Assembly (NCBI RefSeq): GCF_043876815.1
Contig: NZ_JBAWKA010000001.1
Span: 992,001 to 1,056,000, forward strand
Reading direction: 5' to 3'
Length of the DNA: 64,000 nucleotides
DNA from: Gaetbulibacter_A sp043876815
GTDB lineage: Bacteria > Bacteroidota > Bacteroidia > Flavobacteriales > Flavobacteriaceae
Position 1 is the stretch's first letter. Each line of letters begins with the position of its first letter. Of the stretch, positions 1-8,486 are shown piece by piece. The notes under the pieces were generated by a model. The model had not been told where the DNA came from. It was given only the letters and a program-made list of their open reading frames with translations, and made no database searches. A program made the translations under genes and the position numbers.

Positions 1-1507
1 TTTGAGGTCTTCCAGGTGTACTTCGGCCTTCTACAATGTACTTTTTTAATAAGGATTTTAACTCTTTAACAACTTTTGGGTGTTCTTTATACACGTTGTT
101 CTTTTCATCTATATCCGATTTTAAGTTGTATAATTGAATCGGAGGCAATCCCATGGTGTCTTTTCCCGGTCGAGGAAAACTCCATCCGCCAGAGCCTGGT
201 GCTAGTAACAATTTCCAATCATCTTTAAGTATTGTAAAACTACCGTTAATGGAATGACCTACTGTTGCTTCCCGAATTATCTTTTTATTCCCTGGGTTTG
301 TTAGAACTGGGAGTAAATTGTAACTGTCTTCAGCCTCATTATCAGCGAGTCTATATCCTGCAATTTTGGCAAAAGTTGCCATGAAGTCTGTTAAGCATAT
401 AGTCTGCGACACCTCATGTTTTTCTTTTATAACTGCTGGCCATTTTACAATACAAGGAATGCGGTGTCCGCCTTCAAATAAATCAGCTTTATGGCCTCGG
501 AAAACAAAACTTGGATTATGCCCTTTACTCAATAGGGTATTGAAATCTGCCAAAGGAGAGCAACCGTTATCGGAGGTTAAAACGATAATTGTATTGTCTT
601 CTTCACCGGTTCTACGTATAGCTTCGACTATTTTTCCTACTTCATGGTCTACCATCATTACAAAATCAGCATACGAATTTAAGCCGGATTTACCCTCAAA
701 TTCTTTAGACGGTAAAATTGGGGTATGAGGTGCCGGCATTGGATAGTAAGCAAAATAAGGCTGCTTTCCGGGTGCTTTTTCTTCAATATATTTTACAATT
801 CTACTTGTAAGGTTTGGTAAGCACTCCTGATGATTGAAATCGCTTCCAGTAGGACCTTTTCTCCATAAGGCACCATTGTAGCCCTCTTGACTTGGGTTTT
901 TGTTATTCCCAACGGTTTCATGGTTAGGGATTGAAGTTGGCATATCGTTTTCCACGTATACGTAAGGAGGCATATCCAGTGATCCATTAAACCCATAAAA
1001 ATAGTCGAAACCTCTGGCAGTAGGACCGTTAAAGATGGGTTTGGAGTAGTCAACACTATCGTTTCCTTTTTCAATATTGTTCCAATCCCAACCCAAATGC
1101 CATTTTCCTATTGCTGCTGTGGTGTAACCTTGCTTTTTCAACATATGAGCCATTGTAGTTCGATCATCAGAAATTAAAGCCTTAGAATACCCTCCTAAAA
1201 CACCTCTTTTCTGTTTGGAGCGCCAATTGTAACGACCAGTTAAAATGCCGTATCGCGTAGGCGTACAAACAGCGGAACTAGAATGCGCATCTGTGAAAAT
1301 AACACCACTATTAGCAATTTCATCAATATTAGGCGTTGGTATTTTACTATTTTTATTAAGACTTGTAATATCGCCGTATCCAAGATCATCAGCCAGAATA
1401 AAAACAATGTTTGGCTTACTTGGCGTAACTTTTTTGCCAAATGACAAGATGGCGAATACGACCACTGATGTAAAGATTAATAAAAGTATAAAATGTTTAG
1501 TTTTCAT
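1..1507 (-). CDS. Family S1 sulfatase, C-terminus cut by window edge
   Basis: Predicted to hydrolyse sulfate esters on a polysaccharide or its oligosaccharides, in the periplasm or outside the cell. Reading the minus strand from the ATG at 1507 gives a hydrophobic N-terminus, then the metal-binding start PNIVFILADDLGYGD (about residues 32-46) and the sulfatase signature CTPTR with Cys81, the residue converted to formylglycine in this family. IGKWHLGW follows, as usual. The frame stays open to base 1, so only the last few codons are missing. The end closely resembles the end of the sulfatase at 37583-39196 (both have GSGGWS and EGRSTPG or NGRSTPG type tails), so the two are paralogues. The gene diverges from the GH29 operon, with a 473-base gap between them. 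Family assignment is firm; the sulfate position attacked cannot be read from sequence. Confidence 0.93.
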   Translation of the reverse strand, partial: MKTKHFILLLIFTSVVVFAILSFGKKVTPSKPNIVFILADDLGYGDITSLNKNSKIPTPNIDEIANSGVIFTDAHSSSAVCTPTRYGILTGRYNWRSKQKRGVLGGYSKALISDDRTTMAHMLKKQGYTTAAIGKWHLGWDWNNIEKGNDSVDYSKPIFNGPTARGFDYFYGFNGSLDMPPYVYVENDMPTSIPNHETVGNNKNPSQEGYNGALWRKGPTGSDFNHQECLPNLTSRIVKYIEEKAPGKQPYFAYYPMPAPHTPILPSKEFEGKSGLNSYADFVMMVDHEVGKIVEAIRRTGEEDNTIIVLTSDNGCSPLADFNTLLSKGHNPSFVFRGHKADLFEGGHRIPCIVKWPAVIKEKHEVSQTICLTDFMATFAKIAGYRLADNEAEDSYNLLPVLTNPGNKKIIREATVGHSINGSFTILKDDWKLLLAPGSGGWSFPRPGKDTMGLPPIQLYNLKSDIDEKNNVYKEHPKVVKELKSLLKKYIVEGRSTPGRPQ

Positions 1508-1980
1508 TGGTTTTAATATGTCTTTAATAATGAAGTTTTGAGCTTTATGTTTTAACAAAGTGGTTTCAATTTTTTAAAAAAGTTTTACTGAACATTGTCC
1601 TTAATAATTAAAGTAGACCAGAAAAGGATGAATTTCCCGGGTTAATTCAAATACTCAGAAACCTAAATGTAAATATATTTTACCTATTGCCTGACTTCGG
1701 GGGAAATTTGTAAGGATATAGTTTGATTATAGAAAATCATTTAAAAAACTACGGAATTAATAAACAATTATCCTTTAAAAACAATTGCATCTTTTTCAAG
1801 AACCTAAACATCAGCTTTATTGGTTAGAGATCAATAAACCATTTCTTAATCTATGAAGATTAATTTTAGTTTAAGTTAATAAATGTGATTTTACAATAAA
1901 CGCACAAATCAATTTCAAATTTCTAACTTAAAAAATAATGAGAAATATAACTTTGTATCAGGAATAATTGTATATAATTT
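1508..1980. promoter_or_regulatory. Divergent intergenic region with promoter and duplicated upstream block
   Basis: No gene is seen here. The part from about 1670 to 1960 has a clearly homologous copy, in reverse orientation, at about 11829-12125, upstream of the minus-strand acetylesterase. The best-conserved blocks are around 1703-1740 and 1889-1955. The second block ends in TAACTTTG (1948-1955), which fits the Bacteroidota -7 box TAnnTTTG and lies 26 bases before the GH29 start. A shared binding site for the locus regulator is the likely reason for conservation; this is inferred. Confidence 0.6.
1948..1955 (+). promoter_or_regulatory. Candidate -7 box for the GH29-kdu operon
   Basis: TAACTTTG matches the TAnnTTTG housekeeping promoter box of Bacteroidota. 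It sits 26 bases upstream of the ATG at 1981, and the same box is conserved in the duplicated upstream block near 11834. No convincing -33 TTTG was found at the right spacing. Confidence 0.5.
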
Positions 1981-3654
1981 ATGAATAAAAACTTACTGAA
2001 TTTCTGCTTTTTGATGTGCTTTTCACTTCAAATCTTTTCACAATCAAATTCGGGGAAAATGGATTGGTGGAAAGAGGCTAAATTCGGGATGTTTATTCAT
2101 TGGGGGGTATATTCTGTACCTGCAGGAATTTATAAAGGGAAGGAGGTTCTGGGAATAGGTGAATGGATTATGAATCATGGAAGGATTCCCGTACAAGATT
2201 ACAAGGCATATGCTAGGCAGTTTAATCCAGTTAAATATGATCCCGAATCATGGGTTAAACTGGCTAAAGATACAGGAATGAAATATTTAATCATTACCTC
2301 GAAGCATCATGATGGATTTGCTCTTTTTGATTCAAAGGTTTCCGGGTGGAATGTGGTAGATGCCACTCCTTATGGGAAAGATTTGCTAAAACCTCTTGCT
2401 GAAGCTTGTCATAGGGAAGGTATAAAACTTGGCTTCTATTACTCTCAGGCTCAGGACTGGAATAATCCTGGAGGAGCTGCAGCAAAAGGCGGTCACTGGG
2501 ATGTTGCACAACAAGGTAATATGGACGAATACCTAGCTAATGTTGCCGTTCCACAAGTTCAGGAAATTTTAAAGAATTATGGTGAAGTAAATATATTATG
2601 GTGGGATACCCCCATAAAAATGACCAAGGAAAGGGCTGATAAATTTTTACCAGTTATAAATCAATATCCAAGTTTAATTACCAATAACAGATTGGGTGGA
2701 GGGTATAACGGTGATACAGATACACCTGAACAATTTGTACCTCAAACAGGCTTTCCAGGTAGAAACTGGGAAACTTGTATGACCATGAATGATACCTGGG
2801 GGTACAAATCCACTGATAACAATTGGAAGTCAACTAAAATAATTTTACAAACCTTTATTGATATTGTAAGCAAGGGGGGTAACTACCTGTTGAATGTAGG
2901 GCCGACATCTCAGGGGCTTATTCCTCAACCTAGTATTGATCGTTTAAAAGAGGTTGGTCTATGGATGAAATTAAATGGAGAATCTATTTATGGAACTACT
3001 GCCAGCCCATTTCAATACTTACCATGGGGTCGTTGTACTCAAAAAGGAAATAAACTTTATTTACACGTGTTTGATTGGCCTGACGATGGAGAACTGGCTG
3101 TTCCTTTGCTCAATAGAGTTACAAAGGCGTATTTGCTAACAGCTCCTGATTTAGCCTTAGAAGTTCGGAAAACTAGGCTAAAGAATAGTATAAATCTCCC
3201 CTTAACCGCGCCTGATAAGAATGTATCTGTAATCGCTTTGGAGGTGGAAGGTGAACCTCTTGTTTTGCCGCTTCCGTCCGCTGGAAAGAAGGTAATTTCT
3301 TCTTCAACAAAAGCTGGAACTAATCCAGCGTATTTAACCGACGGTGATCCAAAAAATAAATGGCAACCTTCTGAAGATGATGGAAATCCATGGCTTGAAA
3401 TTGATTTAGGAAAGGAAATTTCAATAGGTGCCATTTCTGTGGTAGAACCTTGGCATACCTGGGACAAAAGGAGTCAAATTATTGAAATCCAATATAGGAA
3501 AGATGGAATTTGGAATTCGGCAACCAAATTTACCACAAATGGTAGGGGTTATTTGGATAAAATTGTTCCAATAAATGCACGTAGGTTTAGATTAAGAATA
3601 ATTGAATCAAAAGAGCCTACATTAAATGAATGGATTTTGTATCGAGCAAATTGA
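1981..3654 (+). CDS. GH29 alpha-L-fucosidase with C-terminal F5/8 type C domain
   Basis: Exo-acting fucosidase expected to release L-fucose from polysaccharide-derived oligosaccharides. A signal peptide ends near residue 21 (QIFSQS), so the enzyme is exported. The GH29 barrel follows: WWKEAKFGMFIHWGVYSVPAG (residues 29-49), TSKHHDGFALFDS (106-118) and NILWWDTP with Asp209 in the position of the family nucleophile. A discoidin-like F5/8 type C module occupies about 430-550, probably for sugar binding. It is the first gene of an operon whose next gene starts 51 bases later and which otherwise serves uronate breakdown, tying fucose removal to uronic acid use. Family is firm; linkage preference is not readable. 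Confidence 0.95.
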   Translation: MNKNLLNFCFLMCFSLQIFSQSNSGKMDWWKEAKFGMFIHWGVYSVPAGIYKGKEVLGIGEWIMNHGRIPVQDYKAYARQFNPVKYDPESWVKLAKDTGMKYLIITSKHHDGFALFDSKVSGWNVVDATPYGKDLLKPLAEACHREGIKLGFYYSQAQDWNNPGGAAAKGGHWDVAQQGNMDEYLANVAVPQVQEILKNYGEVNILWWDTPIKMTKERADKFLPVINQYPSLITNNRLGGGYNGDTDTPEQFVPQTGFPGRNWETCMTMNDTWGYKSTDNNWKSTKIILQTFIDIVSKGGNYLLNVGPTSQGLIPQPSIDRLKEVGLWMKLNGESIYGTTASPFQYLPWGRCTQKGNKLYLHVFDWPDDGELAVPLLNRVTKAYLLTAPDLALEVRKTRLKNSINLPLTAPDKNVSVIALEVEGEPLVLPLPSAGKKVISSSTKAGTNPAYLTDGDPKNKWQPSEDDGNPWLEIDLGKEISIGAISVVEPWHTWDKRSQIIEIQYRKDGIWNSATKFTTNGRGYLDKIVPINARRFRLRIIESKEPTLNEWILYRAN

Positions 3655-3705
3655 TTCAAAGAATCAACTTTCGCCCTGTTCAAATCTTTAAATAAATTAG
3701 ATATT

Positions 3706-4548
3706 ATGTCATTAAATATTGAAATACGCAATGCCGCGTCACCCCGAGAAGTAAATACCCTGTGTACTGAAGATTTAAGAAAAGAATTTTTAGTGAAAGG
3801 TCTTTTTGAAGCAGATCAAATTAATCTGACGTATTCGCATTACGACCGTTTTATAACAGGAGGTATTATGCCTTTGAACAAGACCTTGAAGTTAGAAACC
3901 ATCGATCCTCTAAAAGCCTCTTACTTTCTTGAGCGCCGCGAAATGGGGATCATTAATATTGGAGGCAGGGGAAAAGTTTCTGTAGATGGAACAACATATG
4001 ATATTGATTATAGAGAGGCCTTATATATAGGCAAGGGGAATAAAAGTGTCTCCTTCCATAGTAACGAGGCCAATAATCCAGCTAAGTTTTATATAAATTC
4101 AACACCGGCCCACAAAAGCTATCCAATTAAAAAAATTAGTATTGACGATGTTGAGGTGATCGAATTGGGATCAGCGGAAACAGCCAATGCAAGAACACTC
4201 CGAAAATATATTGTTAATAGTGTTGTAGATGTTTGTCAGCTACAAATGGGAATGACTTCCCTTAAAGTAGGCAGTAGTTGGAATACAATGCCTGCTCATG
4301 TTCATGACAGACGTATGGAAGTTTATTTCTATTTTGAAGTTCCTGAGGATCAGGCTGTATGCCATCTTATGGGGCAACCAAAGGAAACCAGACATCTTTG
4401 GGTTCAAAATGAGGAAGCTGTAATTTCACCACCATGGTCTATCCATTGTGGATCCGGAACCAGTAACTATTCTTTTATCTGGGGTATGGCCGGTGAGAAT
4501 CTAGATTACGGCGATATGGATGTTTGTAAAATAACGGATTTAAAATAA
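3706..4548 (+). CDS. kduI: 5-dehydro-4-deoxy-D-glucuronate isomerase KduI
   Basis: Isomerises 5-keto-4-deoxyuronate, the ring-opened product of unsaturated uronic acid, to 3-deoxy-D-glycero-2,5-hexodiulosonate in the cytoplasm. The 280-residue length is typical. The zinc ligands of the cupin fold are present as PAHVHDRRMEVYFYF (His198, His200, Glu205) and WSIHCG (His247), matching the family pattern almost residue for residue. It lies 17 bases before kduD, the next enzyme of the path, in the same operon as kdgK and kdgA. No signal peptide. Confidence 0.97.
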   Translation: MSLNIEIRNAASPREVNTLCTEDLRKEFLVKGLFEADQINLTYSHYDRFITGGIMPLNKTLKLETIDPLKASYFLERREMGIINIGGRGKVSVDGTTYDIDYREALYIGKGNKSVSFHSNEANNPAKFYINSTPAHKSYPIKKISIDDVEVIELGSAETANARTLRKYIVNSVVDVCQLQMGMTSLKVGSSWNTMPAHVHDRRMEVYFYFEVPEDQAVCHLMGQPKETRHLWVQNEEAVISPPWSIHCGSGTSNYSFIWGMAGENLDYGDMDVCKITDLK

Positions 4549-4565
4549 ATACTAAAATTTAATTT

Positions 4566-5357
4566 ATGTCAAAAGACTTATTCGATTTAAAAGGGAAAAT
4601 TGCTTTGATTACCGGCGCTGTTCACGGTTTAGGAATGGCTATGGCTAAAGGTTTGGGAAATGCCGGAGCTACTATTGTAGTTAATAATTATTCGGAAGAT
4701 AGGCTAGAAGATGCTGTTCAGGAATATAAAGCTTCAGGGTTAAATGCTTATGGTTATGTGTTTGATGTTACTGACGAAAAAGCCGTGCAAGAAGCTGTGG
4801 CAAATATTGAGGAGGAAGTAGGTCCAATTGATATTTTAATAAACAACGCCGGTATAATTAAGCGGACCCCAATAATTGATATGGAAGTTTCCGATTTTAA
4901 TGCCGTCATTCAAGTGGATTTGGTAGCGCCATTTATCGTCTCCAAAACCGTTGTTAAAGGTATGATTGAGCGCGGTGGGGGCAAGATTATAAATATCTGC
5001 TCTATGATGAGTGAATTAGGAAGAGATTCTGTTAGTGCCTATGCCGCTGCTAAAGGGGGGCTTAAAATGCTTACTAGAAACATGGCAACGGAATGGGCTA
5101 AATATAATATTCAAACAAACGGCATTGGTCCCGGCTATTTTGCAACAAGCCAAACCGCACCTATACGCGTAAATGGACATCCATTTAATGAATTTATTAT
5201 TGGTAGAACTCCTGCAGGCAAATGGGGTGACCCCGAAGATTTACAAGGGGCCGCTATCTTTTTAAGTTCCAAAGCAAGTGATTTTGTAAACGGTCATGTG
5301 CTTTACGTCGATGGGGGAATTCTGGCCACTATCGGAAAACCATCAAATGAAGTTTAA
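4566..5357 (+). CDS. kduD: 2-dehydro-3-deoxy-D-gluconate 5-dehydrogenase KduD
   Basis: Short-chain dehydrogenase that reduces 3-deoxy-D-glycero-2,5-hexodiulosonate to 2-keto-3-deoxygluconate, using NAD(P)H, in the cytoplasm. It has the Rossmann glycine motif TGAVHGLG (residues 16-23), NNAG (93-96) and catalytic Ser146, Tyr159 and Lys163 (YAAAK). The C-terminal VNGHVLYVDGG is the usual SDR end. Adjacent kduI supplies its substrate and kdgK, two genes on, uses its product. Its 263 residues are slightly longer than common KduD proteins because of a short C-terminal tail. Confidence 0.95.
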   Translation: MSKDLFDLKGKIALITGAVHGLGMAMAKGLGNAGATIVVNNYSEDRLEDAVQEYKASGLNAYGYVFDVTDEKAVQEAVANIEEEVGPIDILINNAGIIKRTPIIDMEVSDFNAVIQVDLVAPFIVSKTVVKGMIERGGGKIINICSMMSELGRDSVSAYAAAKGGLKMLTRNMATEWAKYNIQTNGIGPGYFATSQTAPIRVNGHPFNEFIIGRTPAGKWGDPEDLQGAAIFLSSKASDFVNGHVLYVDGGILATIGKPSNEV

Positions 5358-5370
5358 AATAATAAATCTT

Positions 5371-6546
5371 ATGAAATTACCTCAGAATTTATTCATATCG
5401 TTTTTAATATTATTTTTTTGTATTTCCTGTAAAGAGAAACCATCCAAGCTTATCGTTAAGGTTAAAAATAATCTAAATATCGACAGGCAATTTGAAACTG
5501 TAGAAATTTCAAAATCACTTGTGAAGTTAGAAAATCTAAATTACTATGGAATTAAAGTCATTAATACTAGTGAACTTCTTAGGTCTCAGTTGGTTGATTA
5601 TGATAATGATGGGTCTAAAGATGCTATTTTATTTCAACCCCAGGTTAAGGCGAATTCTGAAACCATTTTTCAACTTGTAAAAGTCGATTCAAGCCAATTG
5701 GTTTCGAGTGAAAAAATTTGTTATTCGAGGTTTGTTCCTGAACGCACTGATGATTATGCATGGGAAAACAACAGAGTGGCATTTAGAACATTCGGTCCCA
5801 ATGCTCAGTATCGATATGAAAATGGGTTGAAAGAAGGTACTTTAACGAGTGGGGTTGATGCCTGGTTAAAACGGGTTGATTATTCCATCATTGATAATTG
5901 GTATAAAAAGTATACTGAAAAGACTGGTACGTATCATGAAGATACCGGAGAAGGTTTAGATAATTTTCACGTGGGTAGGAGTCGTGGTGTTGGAGGTATC
6001 GCGTATAAAAAAGATAGTATCTATTATGCCTCAAAAAATTTTAAATCATATAAAACCATAACAAGTGGTCCTATCCGTACCAGTTTTATTTTGGATTATG
6101 GAATTTGGAATGCCGATGGAACCAAGATTAAGGAGTCTAAAAAAGTAAGTTTAGATTATGGAAGTAACCTTTCAAAATTTGAAATTTCTTTGGAAGGTGT
6201 AGATACTATTTCAGCCGGACTTACCTTACATGAGAAAAATGGTAATGTAACTTTCAATAAAGAAGAAAATTGGTTAACATACTGGAAGCCTCAGGAGGAT
6301 TCAGAGCTTGGAACGGCCATTATATCAACCCCTAAGTATTACATAGACCTCGAAAAATTTGAGACCGATTCTGTAGATCTGAGCAATGCTTTTATGCACT
6401 TAAAAGTAATTGATGGAAAAGTAACCTATTATGCAGGATTTGGTTGGAAAAAAAGTGGCCAGTTCAAAAACCAAAAAGAATGGGAAATGTATTTAACTGA
6501 TTTTCGAAAGAAAATCAGTGCTCCTTTAGAAGTTTCTGTTAACTAG
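5371..6546 (+). CDS. DUF4861-type lipoprotein
   Basis: A 391-residue exported lipoprotein of the DUF4861 type, a family I know mainly from pectin and uronide utilisation loci; its biochemical role is not known to me. The start at 5371 is preferred over the longer frame from 5296 because it gives a clean lipoprotein signal (FLILFFCISCKE, lipid-anchored Cys near residue 20). The middle has conserved-looking stretches such as ENNRVAFRTFGP and YHEDTGEGLDNFHVG, and the end has YYAGFGWKKSGQF. It sits between kduD and kdgK in one transcription unit, so a role in processing uronate-containing oligosaccharides is likely but inferred. Confidence 0.75.
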   Translation: MKLPQNLFISFLILFFCISCKEKPSKLIVKVKNNLNIDRQFETVEISKSLVKLENLNYYGIKVINTSELLRSQLVDYDNDGSKDAILFQPQVKANSETIFQLVKVDSSQLVSSEKICYSRFVPERTDDYAWENNRVAFRTFGPNAQYRYENGLKEGTLTSGVDAWLKRVDYSIIDNWYKKYTEKTGTYHEDTGEGLDNFHVGRSRGVGGIAYKKDSIYYASKNFKSYKTITSGPIRTSFILDYGIWNADGTKIKESKKVSLDYGSNLSKFEISLEGVDTISAGLTLHEKNGNVTFNKEENWLTYWKPQEDSELGTAIISTPKYYIDLEKFETDSVDLSNAFMHLKVIDGKVTYYAGFGWKKSGQFKNQKEWEMYLTDFRKKISAPLEVSVN

Positions 6547-6602
6547 GGAACACGTTTATTATTGACATATTAACAACAATAAAAATTTCATATACAAATA
6601 AA

Positions 6603-7643
6603 ATGAGTAGAGTAATAACCTTTGGAGAGATCATGTTAAGATTAGCTCCAGAAGGCTTTTTGAGGTTTTCACAGGCCAGTAGCTTTGATGTGATTTATGG
6701 TGGGGGCGAATCGAATGTAGCAGTATCGCTAGCTAATTATGGTGTTCCGGTAGATTTTGTAACACGTTTACCGAAGAATGATATTGGAGAATGTGCAATG
6801 ATGGAGTTGCGTAAACGAGGTGTTGGCGTGGATAAGATACTTTGGGGAGGCGACCGTCTGGGGATTTATTTTCTGGAAACCGGAGCTGTAAGCCGGGGAA
6901 GTAAAGTGGTTTATGATAGAGCTCATTCCGCTATGGCGGAAATTCAACCGGGTATGGTAGACTGGAAGGCTGTTTTTAAAGAGGCAGAATGGTTCCATTG
7001 GACGGGCATTACCCCGGCTATATCACAAGGAGCTGCTGATGCTTGTTTGGAGGCCGTGAAAACAGCAAGTGAGTTGGGTATTACCATTTCAACAGACCTG
7101 AATTACCGGGCAAAGCTTTGGAAATATGGTGGTGACCGAGAAAAAATCATGACGGAACTAACCTCATATTGCGATATTATTTTAGGAAATGAGGAAGATG
7201 CTGAAATGCATTTTGGTATTAAGCCAAGTGGTATTTCGGTACAAACGGAAGGTCATAACGTGAAAGCCGAGGCATTTTTATCTGTATGTCAGCAAATGAT
7301 GAAAAAGTTCCCTAAAGCGAAAAAAGTAATCACAACACTAAGAGGTTCAATCTCTGCTTCGCACAATACCTGGGCGGGAGTTTTATACGATGGTTATAAA
7401 ATGTATGAATCGCCGCAATATCAAATCACTGATATTGTAGACCGTGTAGGAGGAGGGGATAGTTTTATGGGTGGCCTGATCTATGGCTTACTAACCTATC
7501 CGGAGAATGATCAAAACGCACTGAACTTCGCTGTGGCCGCTTCATGTTTAAAACACACCATTAAAGGTGATGCGAATTTGGTTACCGTTTCAGAAGTGGA
7601 GAAACTTATGGGAGGCGATGCTTCTGGTAGAGTAGCAAGATAA
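6603..7643 (+). CDS. kdgK: 2-dehydro-3-deoxygluconate kinase (PfkB family)
   Basis: Phosphorylates 2-keto-3-deoxygluconate to KDPG with ATP. PfkB-family features are the substrate-side YGGGESNVAVSLANYG (residues 32-47) and the C-terminal signature DRVGGGDSFMGG, with Asp286 as the catalytic base. At 346 residues it has the usual length. It stands 56 bases after the DUF4861 gene and is followed by the KDPG aldolase, so kinase and aldolase form the last two steps to pyruvate and glyceraldehyde 3-phosphate. Confidence 0.94.
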   Translation: MSRVITFGEIMLRLAPEGFLRFSQASSFDVIYGGGESNVAVSLANYGVPVDFVTRLPKNDIGECAMMELRKRGVGVDKILWGGDRLGIYFLETGAVSRGSKVVYDRAHSAMAEIQPGMVDWKAVFKEAEWFHWTGITPAISQGAADACLEAVKTASELGITISTDLNYRAKLWKYGGDREKIMTELTSYCDIILGNEEDAEMHFGIKPSGISVQTEGHNVKAEAFLSVCQQMMKKFPKAKKVITTLRGSISASHNTWAGVLYDGYKMYESPQYQITDIVDRVGGGDSFMGGLIYGLLTYPENDQNALNFAVAASCLKHTIKGDANLVTVSEVEKLMGGDASGRVAR

Positions 7644-7754
7644 ATGATTAATAAAATTTTTTTAGTAGTAATTGTTTGAGTTTAATTACTGTGGTACTCG
7701 GGCCAGCCTGTAATGGCCTGGCCCGGTGTATCAAATAAAATAAATCCAAAAAAA

Positions 7755-8423
7755 ATGGCTCAATACACAAGAATTGAAGTAGTACAGACCATGCAAGAAA
7801 CGGGACTGATTCCTTTGTTTTTTCATCAAGATATTGCACTTGGTAAAAATATTTTAAAGGCTTGCTTTGAAGGAGGTGCCCGCTTGTTGGAGTTTACTGC
7901 CCGTGGCGATTTTGCTCATGAAGTTTTTGGAGAACTCAATAAGTTCGCCATCAAAGAACTCCCTGGAATGATTTTGGGTGTAGGCTCAGTAACTGATGCC
8001 GCTCAGGCCAGTTTGTATATGGCTTTAGGTGCTAATTTTGTGGTTACGCCGGTACTTAGGGAAGATATTGCTATAGTATGTAATCGTCGAAAGGTACTCT
8101 GGTCGCCCGGCTGCGGAAGCCTAACCGAAATAGCAAAAGCAGAAGAACTTGGTTGCGAAATTGTGAAATTATTTCCCGGTGATATTTACGGTCCTAAGTT
8201 TGTAAAAGGTATTAAAGGTCCACAACCATGGACCAACATTATGCCCACAGGCGGTGTTTCACCCACAGAAGAAAATCTGAAAGGCTGGTTTGATGCGGGG
8301 GTAACCTGCGTTGGTATGGGTTCACAACTCATTTCAAAGGATATTATCACCAGGAAGGCATATGGGGAACTAGAACAAGAAATAAAAGATTCTTTAAAAA
8401 TTATTGAAAAAGTTAGAAAGTAG
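7755..8423 (+). CDS. kdgA: KDPG/KHG aldolase
   Basis: Class I aldolase splitting 2-keto-3-deoxy-6-phosphogluconate into pyruvate and glyceraldehyde 3-phosphate. The start at 7755 (MAQYTRIEVV) is chosen because the upstream extension to 7713 is not protein-like. The 222 residues show Glu46 and Arg50 in EFTARGDF, the Schiff-base Lys138 in KLFPGD, and the phosphate-binding MPTGGVSP (163-170). It completes the uronate pathway with kduI, kduD and kdgK of the same operon. Confidence 0.95.
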   Translation: MAQYTRIEVVQTMQETGLIPLFFHQDIALGKNILKACFEGGARLLEFTARGDFAHEVFGELNKFAIKELPGMILGVGSVTDAAQASLYMALGANFVVTPVLREDIAIVCNRRKVLWSPGCGSLTEIAKAEELGCEIVKLFPGDIYGPKFVKGIKGPQPWTNIMPTGGVSPTEENLKGWFDAGVTCVGMGSQLISKDIITRKAYGELEQEIKDSLKIIEKVRK

Positions 8424-8486
8424 AATATTTCACCATAACCATTGAATTTAGAACTCAATTTAACTTAAACTAAACTAATATAGATT

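Noticed and set aside
793..1440. Short minus-strand frames inside the first gene suggested a broken sulfatase
   Set aside because: Translating from the ATG at 1507 gives one uninterrupted sulfatase frame to base 1 with all motifs; the short frames are in other phases.
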